From Ianthella basta (lineage: Eukaryota > Porifera > Demospongiae > Verongiida > Ianthellidae): a DNA stretch of 64,000 nt. The stretch spans positions 4,688,776 to 4,752,775 of the forward strand of contig OZ025873.1 of the NCBI GenBank assembly GCA_964019415.1, written 5' to 3'. The notes beneath the pieces were generated by a model. It was given only the letters and a program-made list of their open reading frames with translations. It was not told the origin of the DNA and did not search any database. This document shows positions 47,798 to 59,639 of the stretch, piece after piece. How positions within the stretch are numbered: the first letter of the stretch is position 1; each line of letters opens with the position of its first letter. The translations under genes and the position numbers were made by a program.

Positions 47798-48270
47798 CAG
47801 TACATGGCTCTTTTGTTGGGTTAATCCACACAGTTCACATGGTTAACAGTATAGTGAGTGGCCTGTCTGCTGAGTGGATTGACAGCAACTTCACATCCAT
47901 TCAAGTAAGTTGGGACCAAGACAGCACAGCAAGCTATAGGATTTGGTACTCCCCAGTGGTGGACTATGAAGGCAGGACTTGGATGTTGCCATCATCAACA
48001 GCTGTTACAACAGGCTCAAGCATTGTCCTTACTGAACTGGAACCAACTTTGTTCTACTCCATTTCTGTGGAAAGTGCTACAGAGATTACCATGACAAGTA
48101 CTAGTACAGGTAATGTTTGTATGTGGCACAAGCTTGGTACTAAGCTGCATGGAGATACACCCTTTCTGTCAGTTTTGCAAATCTCGTTTCTTATTGAGCT
48201 ATAGTATCATTTGCACATGATAATGTAATGATTGGATAGTTAAGAATTAAGATTCAGGAGACTTTACATA

Positions 48271-48512
48271 ATATTGTAGAGGCTCATAGTTGCGTTGATA
48301 ATACAATGATACGAGATTCTTGAGCAAGACACAACTGATAATGATAAATCAATCAAATGCAGGACGTTTCGACCTGAAGGTCTTTGTCAACTGCATACAG
48401 GAATTCAGGGTTCCTGTACGCAGTTGACAAAGACCTTCGGGTTGAAACATCCTGTATTTGATTGATTTATCATTATCAGTTGTGTCTTGCTCAAGAATCT
48501 CGTATCATTGTA
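48271..48512. mobile_element. Foldback element (102-bp arms) flanked by 11-bp direct repeats
   Basis: Arms 48302-48403 and 48411-48512 are reverse complements with few mismatches around a 7-base loop. GACTTTACATA at 48260-48270 is repeated at 48513-48523, as expected for a target duplication. It is in the gene C intron before the transmembrane exon. Confidence 0.8.
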
Positions 48513-48752
48513 GACTTTACATATTTGGTGACTGTTATTGAAACTGTATTTGACACACTATAATTATTTATACATGGGTGTTTCACACTGGCATTGCATG
48601 TATGGCTTAATAATTCAGTGATGTAATAGTTTATGCATAATTCATTGTTGTCAGTATGCATAATTCATTGTATTAATTATTACAAAAAATTAATATTAGA
48701 GGCTCTGGCAGAAATGTACTGTAACAGCTCATAATCTTGTATTACTATGCAG

Positions 48753-48891
48753 CTGGCTCAGTTGTTGGTGCCTTTGTTGGTGGATTTGCAGCAGGAAGTG
48801 CTGTGATGCTCCTTGTGTGTGGCATTGTGGTAGGGATAGTCAAGTTGAAGAAAGGGAAGATCAGCAAAGATGTTTCTGAAAATGCTGATAA
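48753..48891 (+). CDS. Transmembrane exon of receptor C
   Basis: AGSVVGAFVGGFAAGS, helix VMLLVCGIVVGIV, then KLKKGKISKDVSENAD. As in A, the apparent TGA at its end is part of the donor (AA|GTGAGC). Confidence 0.75.
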
Positions 48892-49940
48892 GTGAGCTCA
48901 ATCAATTAATGGTCAGTATGTCATCTCAGTGTGTGAGTTTAGTATAATATACACTGACTCTTATTGACAGCTAGTTTCTTGCCATTTTCTATATATACCC
49001 AGTACCATGACATATGCACAATGCCTTGTCCGTGTACATAGAATAGCTAAAGTCATTTAAGGTAGTCTGGAGCGACAGTGGGAGGCTATACAATTTTGAA
49101 TACAGAGTATTGTGGCTATGGACAGGCCTTAATGCTGTGAGTTCCACAATGAGCAATTTCAGCAAAAGCTATTTAATCCCTCACATGGGCTATGGTGTAG
49201 CCAAGGCCATCTGCGCTAGCTACTGCACTTAAAGTGTTTCATCTTTCAAAGAAGTATGCAAAAGGACTAAAATAAGACAAGTGACAACACCATATTTACA
49301 CTGAAGACTATTGCATAATAGTCTCCCTACATAACAAATAATGGTTTGTTGCATAGAGACGGTTTCCCTGGATCACATAATTATGGTAGTTTTCACAAGT
49401 ATTGCAGAAGGGGTCAATAATAAATTTAGGCAGTTAAAATGCTCTATTTGCCCCATGGCATGTTACTGACCCCTTCTACTAAGTAAGAATTAACTTGAAA
49501 CAGAATTACTACAAGTGATCCAAAATGGCGCCTCAGTACAGAGCAAGTAACTCAAACTCACTTTAGGACTAGATACAAGTAAGATGATGTAAGCAACTAA
49601 AGCATGCATTAGGATGATCTAGAAGAGGTTTCAGAGGAGGAATACTCCCCTCACTTGTTTTGCCACCAAGCAGCCCTCCAATCCAAATCTTGTTCCAGAT
49701 CCACTGCACCTGAACACAAGTGCATGTATTTTGCTGCAGTTCACTGATAATGCCGCCTACAAGGGTTTGCGGAGGGTCATGTTTGGGCTCATGGTCAAAG
49801 ACTGACATCCCCGCCCAACCCACTTGCACAAAGCACCACAGTTTGTGCATGTAATGATCAACACTCTATAAATGTACAACACAAAGCCAATATGCTCCAA
49901 TCTCAATACATATCTGGTGCTACGTGTTGCAATTGTGCAG

Positions 49941-50046
49941 AGACTTATATGAAGCTGTGGAGAGCATGAACACTGCAGTGGCTGATGATGTAGCCGTGGA
50001 TCAGAACCCTGCCTATGGAGTTCTTGAGGCTTCCAGCAAGTTGTAG
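49941..50046 (+). CDS. NPxY tail exon of receptor C
   Basis: After GTGCAG the exon completes Lys, then reads DLYEAVESMNTAVADD, DQNPAYGVLEASSKL and TAG. Same length as the A tail (106 nt), with conservative changes. Confidence 0.7.
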
Positions 50047-52564
50047 ATTAGATCTATAGCAAACTGCCATATAATTATACTCCTGTGTGCAAAGTATAGT
50101 GCTGTAATATTCTGAGTGTGATGGTTGACCATGACCTATGAACTGTTAATGTAATGTAGTAAGAATCTAGACTGGCAGCTGCAGGTACATTATTTATCAT
50201 GTTGGTGGGATACATTAGAAGCGAAATACTGAAATGTGACTGTTGATCACTAACTGTTTTTTGGCATTGTTACAAATCTGACAACATTTTGCAAATAGTT
50301 TACTATTACTATTGCTGATATGGCCTGAAAGATACATCAAGATGTTAGAGACCATTCGGTTTGCAAGAGTTTCAAGTCTGCATGCAGACCAACCAGTCAT
50401 CCAATGAAAGTGCCCCTGCAGACTGCCTTTTTGCCTTTTTGCATTAGCTGACGAGCACAAAGATAACAGAAACAATTAAAGTCCTATACCTGCATGGATG
50501 TCCTATGGTTGCAACGTAAACTTAGCATATACAACTTGTACATGATAGAAAAGCACAGATACCAGATATCATAAAAATGTCCAAAAAACTATTAAGAATT
50601 TAAGGATGGCCTAAAAGTACAGAAACAAGTAGAAGCTGTTACACGGTGGAGCATTAACCATGGTCCCTACATTCAAGGATTGGTGATCGACTATAAGTTG
50701 ACTGTAAGGATCAAGTACTTGATACCTTACAGTTTGATACTGTGCTTGTGTACATTCTACAGCTACACTACAGCCAGTTGTGGAACTTGCTAATTCTGTA
50801 CTCAAATCATTGAAACTTACTTGGACTGTGTCTTCAGCAACAGATATTGCCACCAACACAGTGTATTAGTCTGAGGTCCCACCTGGAGCAAGAGGTTCCC
50901 ATACAATGGGAAAGGGCACTATGCAGGTCTTTAAATTATTCCTGACTTGCTCTCTAATACTGAATTAATGATAACGTACAGTGCAAGCTACAGGCCCTTT
51001 GAGAGAGGGACAACGAAGCAGTATATTACTACACTGCACAAGTAAGAATGCAGTTAGCATATCTTTTAATTTGCATGTAGACTGTGCACTAGTGTTGTAT
51101 GGTATTCATTGCCTCCCACCATGAGATGCATCAACAATAGAGTTGCAGGATTGTCGGAGCAATCCCTTCAAGTGACATGGCAGCCTCCAGTAGACATGGA
51201 TAATAAATGAACAGACATTTGTGATCGTTATGACTGTGTTTCGTTGTGACATGAAGTCTAGACAATGCCACATAACCTGAATTTATGGTTAGTGATTGCC
51301 CGAGTATTCTACTGGTGAGGTGAGAGTGCAGACTAAGAACCCAAGTGCAATGAGTGAAGTCACCACTGTTGGAGTAAAGACTGTCACTGTCAATGCTATA
51401 TTGGTGAGTTGTGCAGCTTCTTGGGTATTCAATTTGATAGAATGTTTGTCACACCTCGTCAGCAGTTGGTACAATAAGGTCATGACATTGGCTGAGCTAA
51501 CAGTCATGTCACTGCTCACTACAAGGGAGAAAATGACTTATTTCACTGTCCCATGAGGAACTGTTGTCCTTCCTAGCAAATGAAGTTTACTGCATTCTAT
51601 TCCCCCACTTCTCCACAGGACCAGTATGTGTTCATTCACGATGCACTCAATGATTTCCTCACTTGTGGAGACACAAGTGTGCCAGCTCATGAGCTGAGAA
51701 GGACCATTTCCACCATGTCCCAGACTGAAGGAGATGGGGAAACAAATTGCCAGAGACTGGTAAGACCATACATGTTGTATTGTGACTTATATACATAATG
51801 ACACTCAGTGCATACAGTGTATAGTGTTGTGTTTTTTATTGATATTGTTGGCAGGCAATATCCACAAGGGAAAATAAAGTGCACCAATTTAGAATAAATT
51901 GCACTAATTTTTGTATCTAAGTATTTCACATTGTGTGTGCACCAGTGCTCATATTCCACACAATATGATTTACCATCAAGCACCACCAGCTACTCACCCC
52001 GTTACCACACTTGCAGTTACTGGGCACCCTAAGCAGGATCCCAGTGAGTGAGGACATTGCCTTTGCCAATAAACCAGTCATCCAAAGAAGAGCAGATACA
52101 AGTACAAGATGCCTTGTGAGGGAGACATGCAATGCATTTGCCATGGTCCATTTTGACTGCATGCATTTGGCCCATTGTACCACTGATGGCAACACTATAT
52201 CTGTTATGTATAATTGTTATATTATGCAATGCAACTTTACATTTTGCATGTGCTCTATATTCTATGTACATAGTGGGGATACACACATGCACATATGTAG
52301 TTTTGTCTGTGATGTCTAAAAAATATTGGCTACTATGCTGACTGTTGCACTACAATTTCCAACCACTACCTCCACCTCTGTGGAAGGGGAGGAAGCCACC
52401 ATGCTGATTACATCAATGCAAGCATGGTGGATGTAAGTGGGGGCTAGTTTTGGATGGTTTAGTTGCACTTTAGAGGCATGGTATGATGAGGCAACAGTAG
52501 CAGTGTAATGGGCTCTAGTGTTTGTGCTTGTAGCTACTTTTTCAGTTCATCTGTTAGCCTAATG

Positions 52565-52792
<228 letters not shown>

Positions 52793-54098
52793 ATGATGTA
52801 TGCTTGCATGGCGTGTACATGAGTGAGGGTGTGGTGTGGATGAGGATGGATGTTTTGCTTAGTGTCTGTTGCCAGTGGGAAGGCTTCCACTACTTGATGT
52901 TTTTCCCCCTATGATGCTGCAACCATTAACTGATGTACTGCCTGTTGCAGAGCTACTCCAGGCACCGTGCCTTTGTGGCTGCCCAATCTCCACTGGAGTC
53001 CACAAGGGCTGATGTTTGGGAGCTCGTTTGGCAGTTCAAGATCAAGACAGTTGTGCTGCTGTGCCCACTGAAGGAAGGAAGAAGGTGACTGCATTGCTTG
53101 TAGCAATACATGCAGTGTTTGCTGGTACAGGACTGTGCAAGATTCTACAGAACTATGAACATTGAATTTTGCAGGAAATGAGCTACAGGTTTTGGCCTGA
53201 AGACCCTGGCTGCCATGCACAGTACTCACAGCTGCAGGTCCACCATGTTGACACCTCTCAGCACCCTGATTGGGACATGATCCATTTGGAAGTCTTCAAC
53301 GAGAACAAGGTGCCTATGCATGTTGTGTTAATCTGTACATACATACTCAAGTTTCAGGTTTGTACGTACTTTTGACTTGACATAGAAAGACTTGTCACTG
53401 AGTATCAAACAGATGTGTCACTGGGGGTATAAAAGGGCATGTTACCTCTTGTTTGCAATGTTTGATTTGAGATGGTTTGGACTACTTACATTGCAGCACA
53501 AGAAGGCTTTTTGTATCCTTGTTTTACATGTCTAGTTTATCTACTCTATTACCAAGTGAAACCAGACTTGATGGCTGAGTAGGCATATGTGACAAGTGTA
53601 CTATTATTGGTGGGGGTTTGTTGGTTGGGTAAAATTGATCACTTTTGATCATTAACACTTGGCCGGTAGGTAGGGAGTTTAAGTGAAAAAATGGCCGTGG
53701 CCAAATATTGACTGAAACCTAAGCAGTGTACAAGCAATGTTCTTTTAACGTGCTGTGTGTTTGCCTTGTCAACCTATTCTGTGTGTGCATTGTGAGTTGT
53801 GTGTACATATGTGTGTGTGCATGTTTCAAGAAACACAGGTGGGTCCTATGCTAGTGTTGATTCCTGGATTGTTCTGTTTTCAGTACTTCAATGAATGAAT
53901 GAAGATGCTACTCACCCTTGTATATAGAGTGCAAGCAAGACTCTTGAGGTGAGTCAACTCCACTTCATGTCCTGGAAGGCTGAAGGCCGTCCTATCGTTG
54001 ACTCCATGCTGAAAATGATGGGAGAGACAAAGAAGCGGCAGTACGAGAAGACACCCACAATGGTCATGTGCAAGTGAGTTCTGTGTCAATCTATCCTG

Positions 54099-54103
<5 letters not shown>

Positions 54104-54170
<67 letters not shown>
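54104..54170 (+). repeat. (TG)n microsatellite
   Basis: A TG run in the D2 intron of copy D, just after the donor at 54074, followed by a (TC)n stretch near 54193. It is absent as a long run from gene B at the same place. Confidence 0.95.
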
Positions 54171-55009
54171 GCATATGCATGTATCTGTGTTTCTCTCTCT
54201 CTCTCTGTGTGCATGTGTATATACTGTATGTCTGTGTTTGTGTGCACTTGTGTGTGTATACATATATGTGTCTGGGGCTATGTCCACGTGTGTTGTCTGT
54301 GTGCATACACGTGTGAGTGCCATTCAGTTATTGAATTTGTTACTTGATCTCAATAGTCTTGATGTAATGATCACACTGCCTGTAACATACCCATGCCTTG
54401 AATTGAATCCTCTAAAGCTGGGAGAAGAATTAGAATTTAGGTTGCCATATCACTTTGTTACAGAGATCTATGAAATTTGCCTTTTCATTGTGCTGTTCTC
54501 CTCCAGTGACGGTATCCTCTAGTGCTGTGAGATGGATTCACATTTACACTTCAATAATAATTTGTTACAGTGGAGAATGACATTTAACCTATTCATTGTG
54601 TTCTCCTACTCCAGTGACGGTATGTCTCGCAGTGGTGTGTTCATTACTTGTATGTCTGAAATTGAGAGAGTCAAAGTTGAAGGAGGAGTGGACATCTTCC
54701 AGACAGTCAAGACAGCGAGAGCACAGAGGCCACACATGGTTGCTAGTCATATAAGTAGAGAGACCAATATGTGCAAACTGCAATATGACATTGAAATCAA
54801 GCGTTTCTGCACAATTTCTGAATGAGCACACATGCATACTGTGATGTCAGATACAAGTATAAACTTAAGAAATTAACTCCCCTTCATTGTGGCAGCTAGG
54901 ATTATCTCATCATGGCTAGCCTTCAGCTAAATGATCTCTTTTGACTGTAGACTAAGAGGTCAACTACTGATAACTCTATGTACTGACCACTAACAAGAGG
55001 AAGGTCCTC

Positions 55010-55665
55010 GCTAATCTGTAATAGTCAATGATTTGATATTGCCTGTGTCACCTAGCAGTAGGCGACACCAGACACCAGATCGCAACCATAAGCTGGCCAT
55101 TTTCTCAATTCTTGGTCTATATGCTCAAAAGGAGAATGCAATATGGTACACAAAGCCACAGTGGCACCCTCCTTCAGGGGTTGTGGTGAAGTAGCTAAGA
55201 GTCAGAAGAAATATTTCTTTAGACTGAAGACATATAACTTCAGACCATTGCACGTTCATCAAGAAATTCAAAGATCTGTCTTTTTTGCATCACTGTCAAA
55301 CAGGCACACTCCAGTCATTGTCACATCTGAAGTTTGGGTTGAGATGTCTTGGTCACAACAGAGCATGATTGCTTAGAACTGAAGGCATTAAGATTTCAAT
55401 AATAAACGGCTGAGATCTGGCATCCGATTTCATATGGCGTCCGAAAACGGATGCCTGACCCTAATATAATTATGGACAATTTGCTTTTTTCGCCACAACT
55501 TCTGAAGCAGGGCACCAATGTTGCTTTAACCATGTGTACTGTGTTGCATTCTCCTGTTGAGCATATAGACCAAGAATCAAGAAATTCTTCCTGCTTATGG
55601 CTGAGGTCTGGTGTCTGATTTGATATGGTGCCTAAAAACGGAAGCCTGACCCTACACAACTGTGC
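55010..55665. repeat. Nested repeat block in a copy-D intron
   Basis: Two direct copies of a unit (GATCTGGCATCCGATTTCAT... and GGTCTGGTGTCTGATTTGAT..., each ending GCCTGACCCTA) lie at 55408-55462 and 55605-55656. 55060-55140 carries related sequence in the opposite orientation, also seen at 42781-42890. It looks like overlapping insertions of one inverted-repeat family. Confidence 0.55.
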
Positions 55666-56129
55666 ACATGCATCTTTGACACCCACTGCTATTGCTTCAT
55701 TGTCTCCATGTTCACCTCCAGGACCAGTACAAGTTGTGCTATGACATCCTCCAGTCCCATCTGGACTCTTTTGATAATATACCAACTTCAAGGCTGTTTG
55801 AGTGGGGATGTTCCTACAAGGACCATAATACTAGTTTAAAGTGTTCTTCAAACGTAGTTGAACTACCTTTGTGTGTATATCCATAACGGTATCTTATTAG
55901 ACATGGCTATAGCCTATAGCTGATGAGTTGTAACAAAGGATAGTATACTGTACATTGTGTGCTTGTTTACAATTTGGAAGCTAGCACTGCTGTATCTTAT
56001 TTCAGATTGCACGGTGCATGAATTTGAAGTTGCCATGAAACTGCAGACTCTGCATGGACATTTGGTTTCAGCCCATACTATATATGTCGGACTGTGTCAA
56101 AGGGAAAGTGTTATAGCTAATGCATGACA

Positions 56130-56182
56130 TTGTGTCTATAGCCAAGAGCATCATCAATTGCACATGTCTACTTTCAGTGACT
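56130..56182 (+). pseudogene. Decayed signal-peptide exon (copy of 9680-9737)
   Basis: TTTCAGTGACTGTCAGAG|GTATGCAG matches the end of the gene B signal exon and donor (TTTCAGTGACTGTCAAAG|GTACGCAG). Intron similarity continues to about 56400. Upstream, GTGTCTATGGCT of B aligns with GTGTCTATAGCC here, so the start ATG is ATA, and several bases of the hydrophobic core are lost. Confidence 0.6.
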
Positions 56183-56659
56183 GTCAGAGGTATGCAGTTT
56201 ATATCTCCTTGCCTGTTCTCTTATGCATATTTAAGCTATAGTAGCTATTAATAATTTTAAACATGCAGCTGCAGTGTTGTTTCCAATGTATACAGCTACT
56301 ACTGTACATATAATTATATTTACGTGTGCAGTAGTCACTCAAATCAAATTGCTGCAGCTCACATGGGAATAGTTTCATGCACCTCAACCCACTTCACAGC
56401 TCCGTTTTAGGCTAGACTAGCTGAATACCAATGTATCAGAATTGCATATTATGTATACGGATAGATCTGAAATGAAACACTACTACCTGGCTATTAGGGA
56501 ATGCTAGCATATAGACAAGACCCAGCTGATTGTTGCACATGCACGCTCTTCTCAAACCTAACTAGCATGTTGATAGCTGATGGTTACTTTTCTGCATGTG
56601 GCCATGAAGATTTGAAAATGCAGTTCATTACAGAAAGCCACTACATGGAGCTGGGATAG

Positions 56660-56885
56660 GTTGCAGTTGGGTGAATCACTGTATGGATATTACACCAACC
56701 AGCCTTCTATACTCCAGTGGTGTTATATACAGGAAGCCAGCAGGCCGTAGATATTTGACGGCAACCAGTGATTGCCTTAAATTCCCCAACTAATCATTCT
56801 ACAAAGATAGAAGAGCCACAGATAGATGTTTCGCCTTGATTGGGGCTCATCAGTGTGGTATACTGATGGATGGCAGAATGACTAA
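56660..56885. mobile_element. Copy of the long-TIR element family
   Basis: CACCAACCAGCCTTCTA at the left, CAACCAGTGATTGCCTT in the middle and TTTCGCCTTGATTGGGGCTCAT at the right follow the order in 20873-21060. The right inverted repeat is poorly preserved. Confidence 0.5.
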
Positions 56886-57627
56886 CTACTCTTGTATGCA
56901 CCACCAGTGATCATGAAACACTTGTGGTTTCCACAAGAGCAAAATATTAATGGGTGAAAGGCTATATAAGTCATAAGCATGATTTGGGCAAGATTGCTGA
57001 AAAGGCAGTTCATTGGCACATGTGCATATATGGCGCTGACAAGCTCGCAGGGCTGGGGTGATTGGGATATTGGCAATAGCTAGGTACCTGCTGCCAGGGA
57101 CAGGCAAATAGTGGCACTGATACAGGCACAAGTACAGGAAGGCTGACATCAGTGTCGCTGGTTCAGGTGTTTTCATGGCTGTTGCCTGGTTGGTTGGCTG
57201 GTTGTAGTACCTAGATAGCCATATACAATGATTAAATTGAAGTCCGCCCTTTTGTAGCTACTATGCATGAAGAATGACATCTATCACAAGCATCTATTTG
57301 ATCATCCAGCTTGATTTCCTATTTATATTCATAGACACAAGCTATCTGAAATCACAATACATTATGTGTTCACAGCTGTTTCATTAATTTTGTATCCCGC
57401 GTGTAAAACTTAGTAATTACTGCGCAATACTAAAATGGCAGCCATTTACCTATGCTGGCCATGTATAAGGACAGCTCGCATTAATCTGTTTTTTCCTGGA
57501 GAAACAATGCACAACATTTGATCGCTGGTATTAATTTAGACATTTTGTTGTACTATCTCATCCCATTCTGTTTTCCTGCAGGTTTCCAGGACCAGTACGT
57601 AGCAATGTATAGTTATTGTAAACATGT
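56886..57627. other. Spacer, nothing recognised
   Basis: AT-rich sequence with a few CA/GC-rich words; no gene or named element. Confidence 0.45.
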
Positions 57628-57960
57628 GTAGCTAGCTAGCTATATTTTAATAATAAATGTTCATACATTCATCGCAGGGAAAAAAAATAATGTTGTGTAA
57701 TAGCTAACTTTGATATTAACATTTTGCATTTTTATTTAACATTTTGCACCCGAAAGTGGCGTCTTTCCCCCCATACCAGTATGTATAACGGGTTACGGAG
57801 TATCATTCCTCCGGCCGGGTTTTCAGAAGAAACGACTCCGTGTATTTGATTATTGCTAATTGTTTAGGTATTTAGGTATTGGTATAGTCTTATTCCTTTC
57901 TATTCCGTGCGATGAATGTATGAACATTTAATATTAAAATATAGCTAGCTATATAGCTAC
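57628..57960. mobile_element. Inverted-repeat element (about 50-bp TIRs)
   Basis: 57628-57676 and 57908-57960 are near-perfect reverse complements (GTAGCTAGCTAGCTATATTT ... ATTCATCGCA). The 230-bp interior is non-coding. A class II mini-element is likely. Confidence 0.75.
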
Positions 57961-58369
57961 ACACCCCGGGCCGGGATTTGTAGTTAATTATGGCGAAGTA
58001 GCACACAAAGAATATGAGAGACGCACAAATCTGGTAAGTAACTAACAATGGAAGTGCAACCACAACTAGGACTTCAAGGACGAAGGGGGATCCTCCAGAG
58101 GTGAAGCGCGTAGCAAGCAGAGTGCATTGCAGAGCACTTCATGATGGACCAGGCTGGTCACACGGACGAGGCGTGAGCAGACAACATCGAGCACTCCTTC
58201 ATAAGGAAGAGTATCGAGTCAGCTGTTGGCAGACAAAGTCACGCAATAAATGTGTATGCCACGCTGTTGGTGCTAAGGGGAAACAGTAAGCAAGTGTTTT
58301 CGCTGGAAGTGCCGTGTGGCGTGTTGTCTGGAACACCTTGTCTAGTAGGCTAGACCCTCTTCGCCGGAA

Positions 58370-58392
58370 GCGCTATATATATATATATAGCA
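58370..58392 (+). promoter_or_regulatory. TATA-rich palindrome upstream of a signal-peptide exon
   Basis: GCTATATATATATATATAGC-type run in a region with raised CpG, about 190 bp before the ATG at 58579. It could serve as a TATA box or be a simple repeat. Confidence 0.3.
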
Positions 58393-58578
58393 CAAGCCAC
58401 GCCCATGACCAAATGTACAGTAAGATACATATGGAGTGAGTCAACATCCTATTGCGGCGTGGCTAGTGCTGAGTCCATATAAGTCCATACCTTGACCGAC
58501 AGCGTGCAAAGCGGTGTTTACAGAGCCTACCGTATGAGCTAATATGATATGAGCTACAGTCCCTTTTAGCTGACGACG

Positions 58579-58818
58579 ATGATGAGGATTTCGCTTGTCT
58601 CGTGTTTTCTTCTCTTTCTTAGTACTTTGGGAGGTGAGCCTACCGATATTCGCATTGTATAGCTATTTAGCCTGATCCGAGGCAACGTTTTGTAGAGAAG
58701 AACACATGATTTAGTATCAGTGTTGTAATTCCGAGGCTTAGCTACTTCCTAGTCCTTACAAGTGTTTATCCTTCCTTTTCCTTCTTCTTGGCAGATCATG
58801 CTCTGGTAGAGGCACAAG
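58579..58818 (+). CDS. Possible first two exons of a secreted or membrane protein gene
   Basis: Exon 58579-58633 reads MMRISLVSCFLLFLSTLG, a good secretory signal peptide, ending G|GTGAGC in phase 1. After a 161-bp intron with a long pyrimidine tract (CCTTCCTTTTCCTTCTTCTTGGCAG), a 24-nt phase 1-1 exon (58795-58818) adds DHALVEAQ and ends AAG|GTGAGA. The phase is the one used by all modules of the array, so this may start another family member. Later exons were not found in the window. Confidence 0.5.
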
Positions 58819-59056
58819 GTGAGAGCCTTCAGCAATGCATTTGACCCATGATAGCTAGGTCTACCTTAGACTGTAGGCGACTCAGAACTTTGATAGGGTA
58901 AAACACAGCTACTCTCCTTTTATCCAGACGTTGTGATCTCAGTCTCATGGCGTCCCTCTGCGCTTCATTCTTGGTTCAAGTCCTAGCCATCTTTTGAAAC
59001 GTTCTCAAGTTACTTAGCCATGTTCTTCATTACCACCTTCTGCTGACTTCCCCATT

Positions 59057-59180
59057 TCTGGTGTTCCTCAGGGCTCTGTAGCTACTTAGACCATCCCTCT
59101 TTTCAGTATTAGTGATCTTCCTCAAGATCTTCCTCCTGGTTATACAGTTTGTTTCGCCGATGATACCTTTGTGACCCTTT
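59057..59180 (+). mobile_element. Non-LTR reverse transcriptase fragment
   Basis: It reads SGVPQGSVAT, a stop, then TIPLFSISDLPQDLPPG and CFADDTFVT, i.e. the GVPQGS box, the NDLP-like segment and the catalytic FADD box of CR1/Jockey-type reverse transcriptases. Very short and interrupted. Confidence 0.75.
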
Positions 59181-59639
59181 CACCCCATGGTTGTAGAGAG
59201 AGGATAATAGTAGTAATAATAATGCACATAATACATCTATAAGGCACACATGCGCACTGCCTGAAATAAGAGGAAAACATGAATGAAAAGAGTGGGAAAA
59301 GTAGCCATAGAACCAAAGCATTGTCATACATAATCACACTAATGGAGCAACCTTTAAAGACTGCTAATGTCAAATTACACTGACCACTGGGCCTCTTTGG
59401 CAATGAGGTCCTGTGGAGGTTCAAATCCCTGGAGGGATTGTGAAGCGACGATCTGGCTCCACAAAGGCACATCATAGCAGAGTCAATCAGCGAGAAGGCA
59501 ATCTTGCATTGGACGAAGCCAATAGTTGCACTGTAAAGTTGTGAAACCTTGTTGGAGATGAAACTGGCCAGTCTTCAAAAAGTGACTGTTGCAGAAGGGC
59601 CCCAGCCCCCACTCGTGGAGAAGACCAAGGGGGTGAAAG

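Larger units (their letters stand above)
44317..50046 (+). pseudogene. Receptor C: FN3 x4, transmembrane, NPxY tail (one frameshifted exon)
   Basis: Exons 44317-44628, 45309-45584, 45666-45946, 47855-48109, 48753-48891 and 49941-50046. The first three match FN3-2, 3 and 4 of gene B. The third is 281 nt instead of 282: one base is missing near 45738 (GACATGAAA where A and B have GACATAGAAA), which breaks the frame if it is included. The fourth FN3 (AEWIDSNFTSIQVSWDQDS) is much more diverged. The transmembrane exon and the DLYEAVE...NPAY tail are intact and resemble receptor A. No signal peptide exon of its own was found. It could be a pseudogene, an assembly slip, or a 3' cassette used from gene B with the broken symmetric exon skipped. 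Confidence 0.7.
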
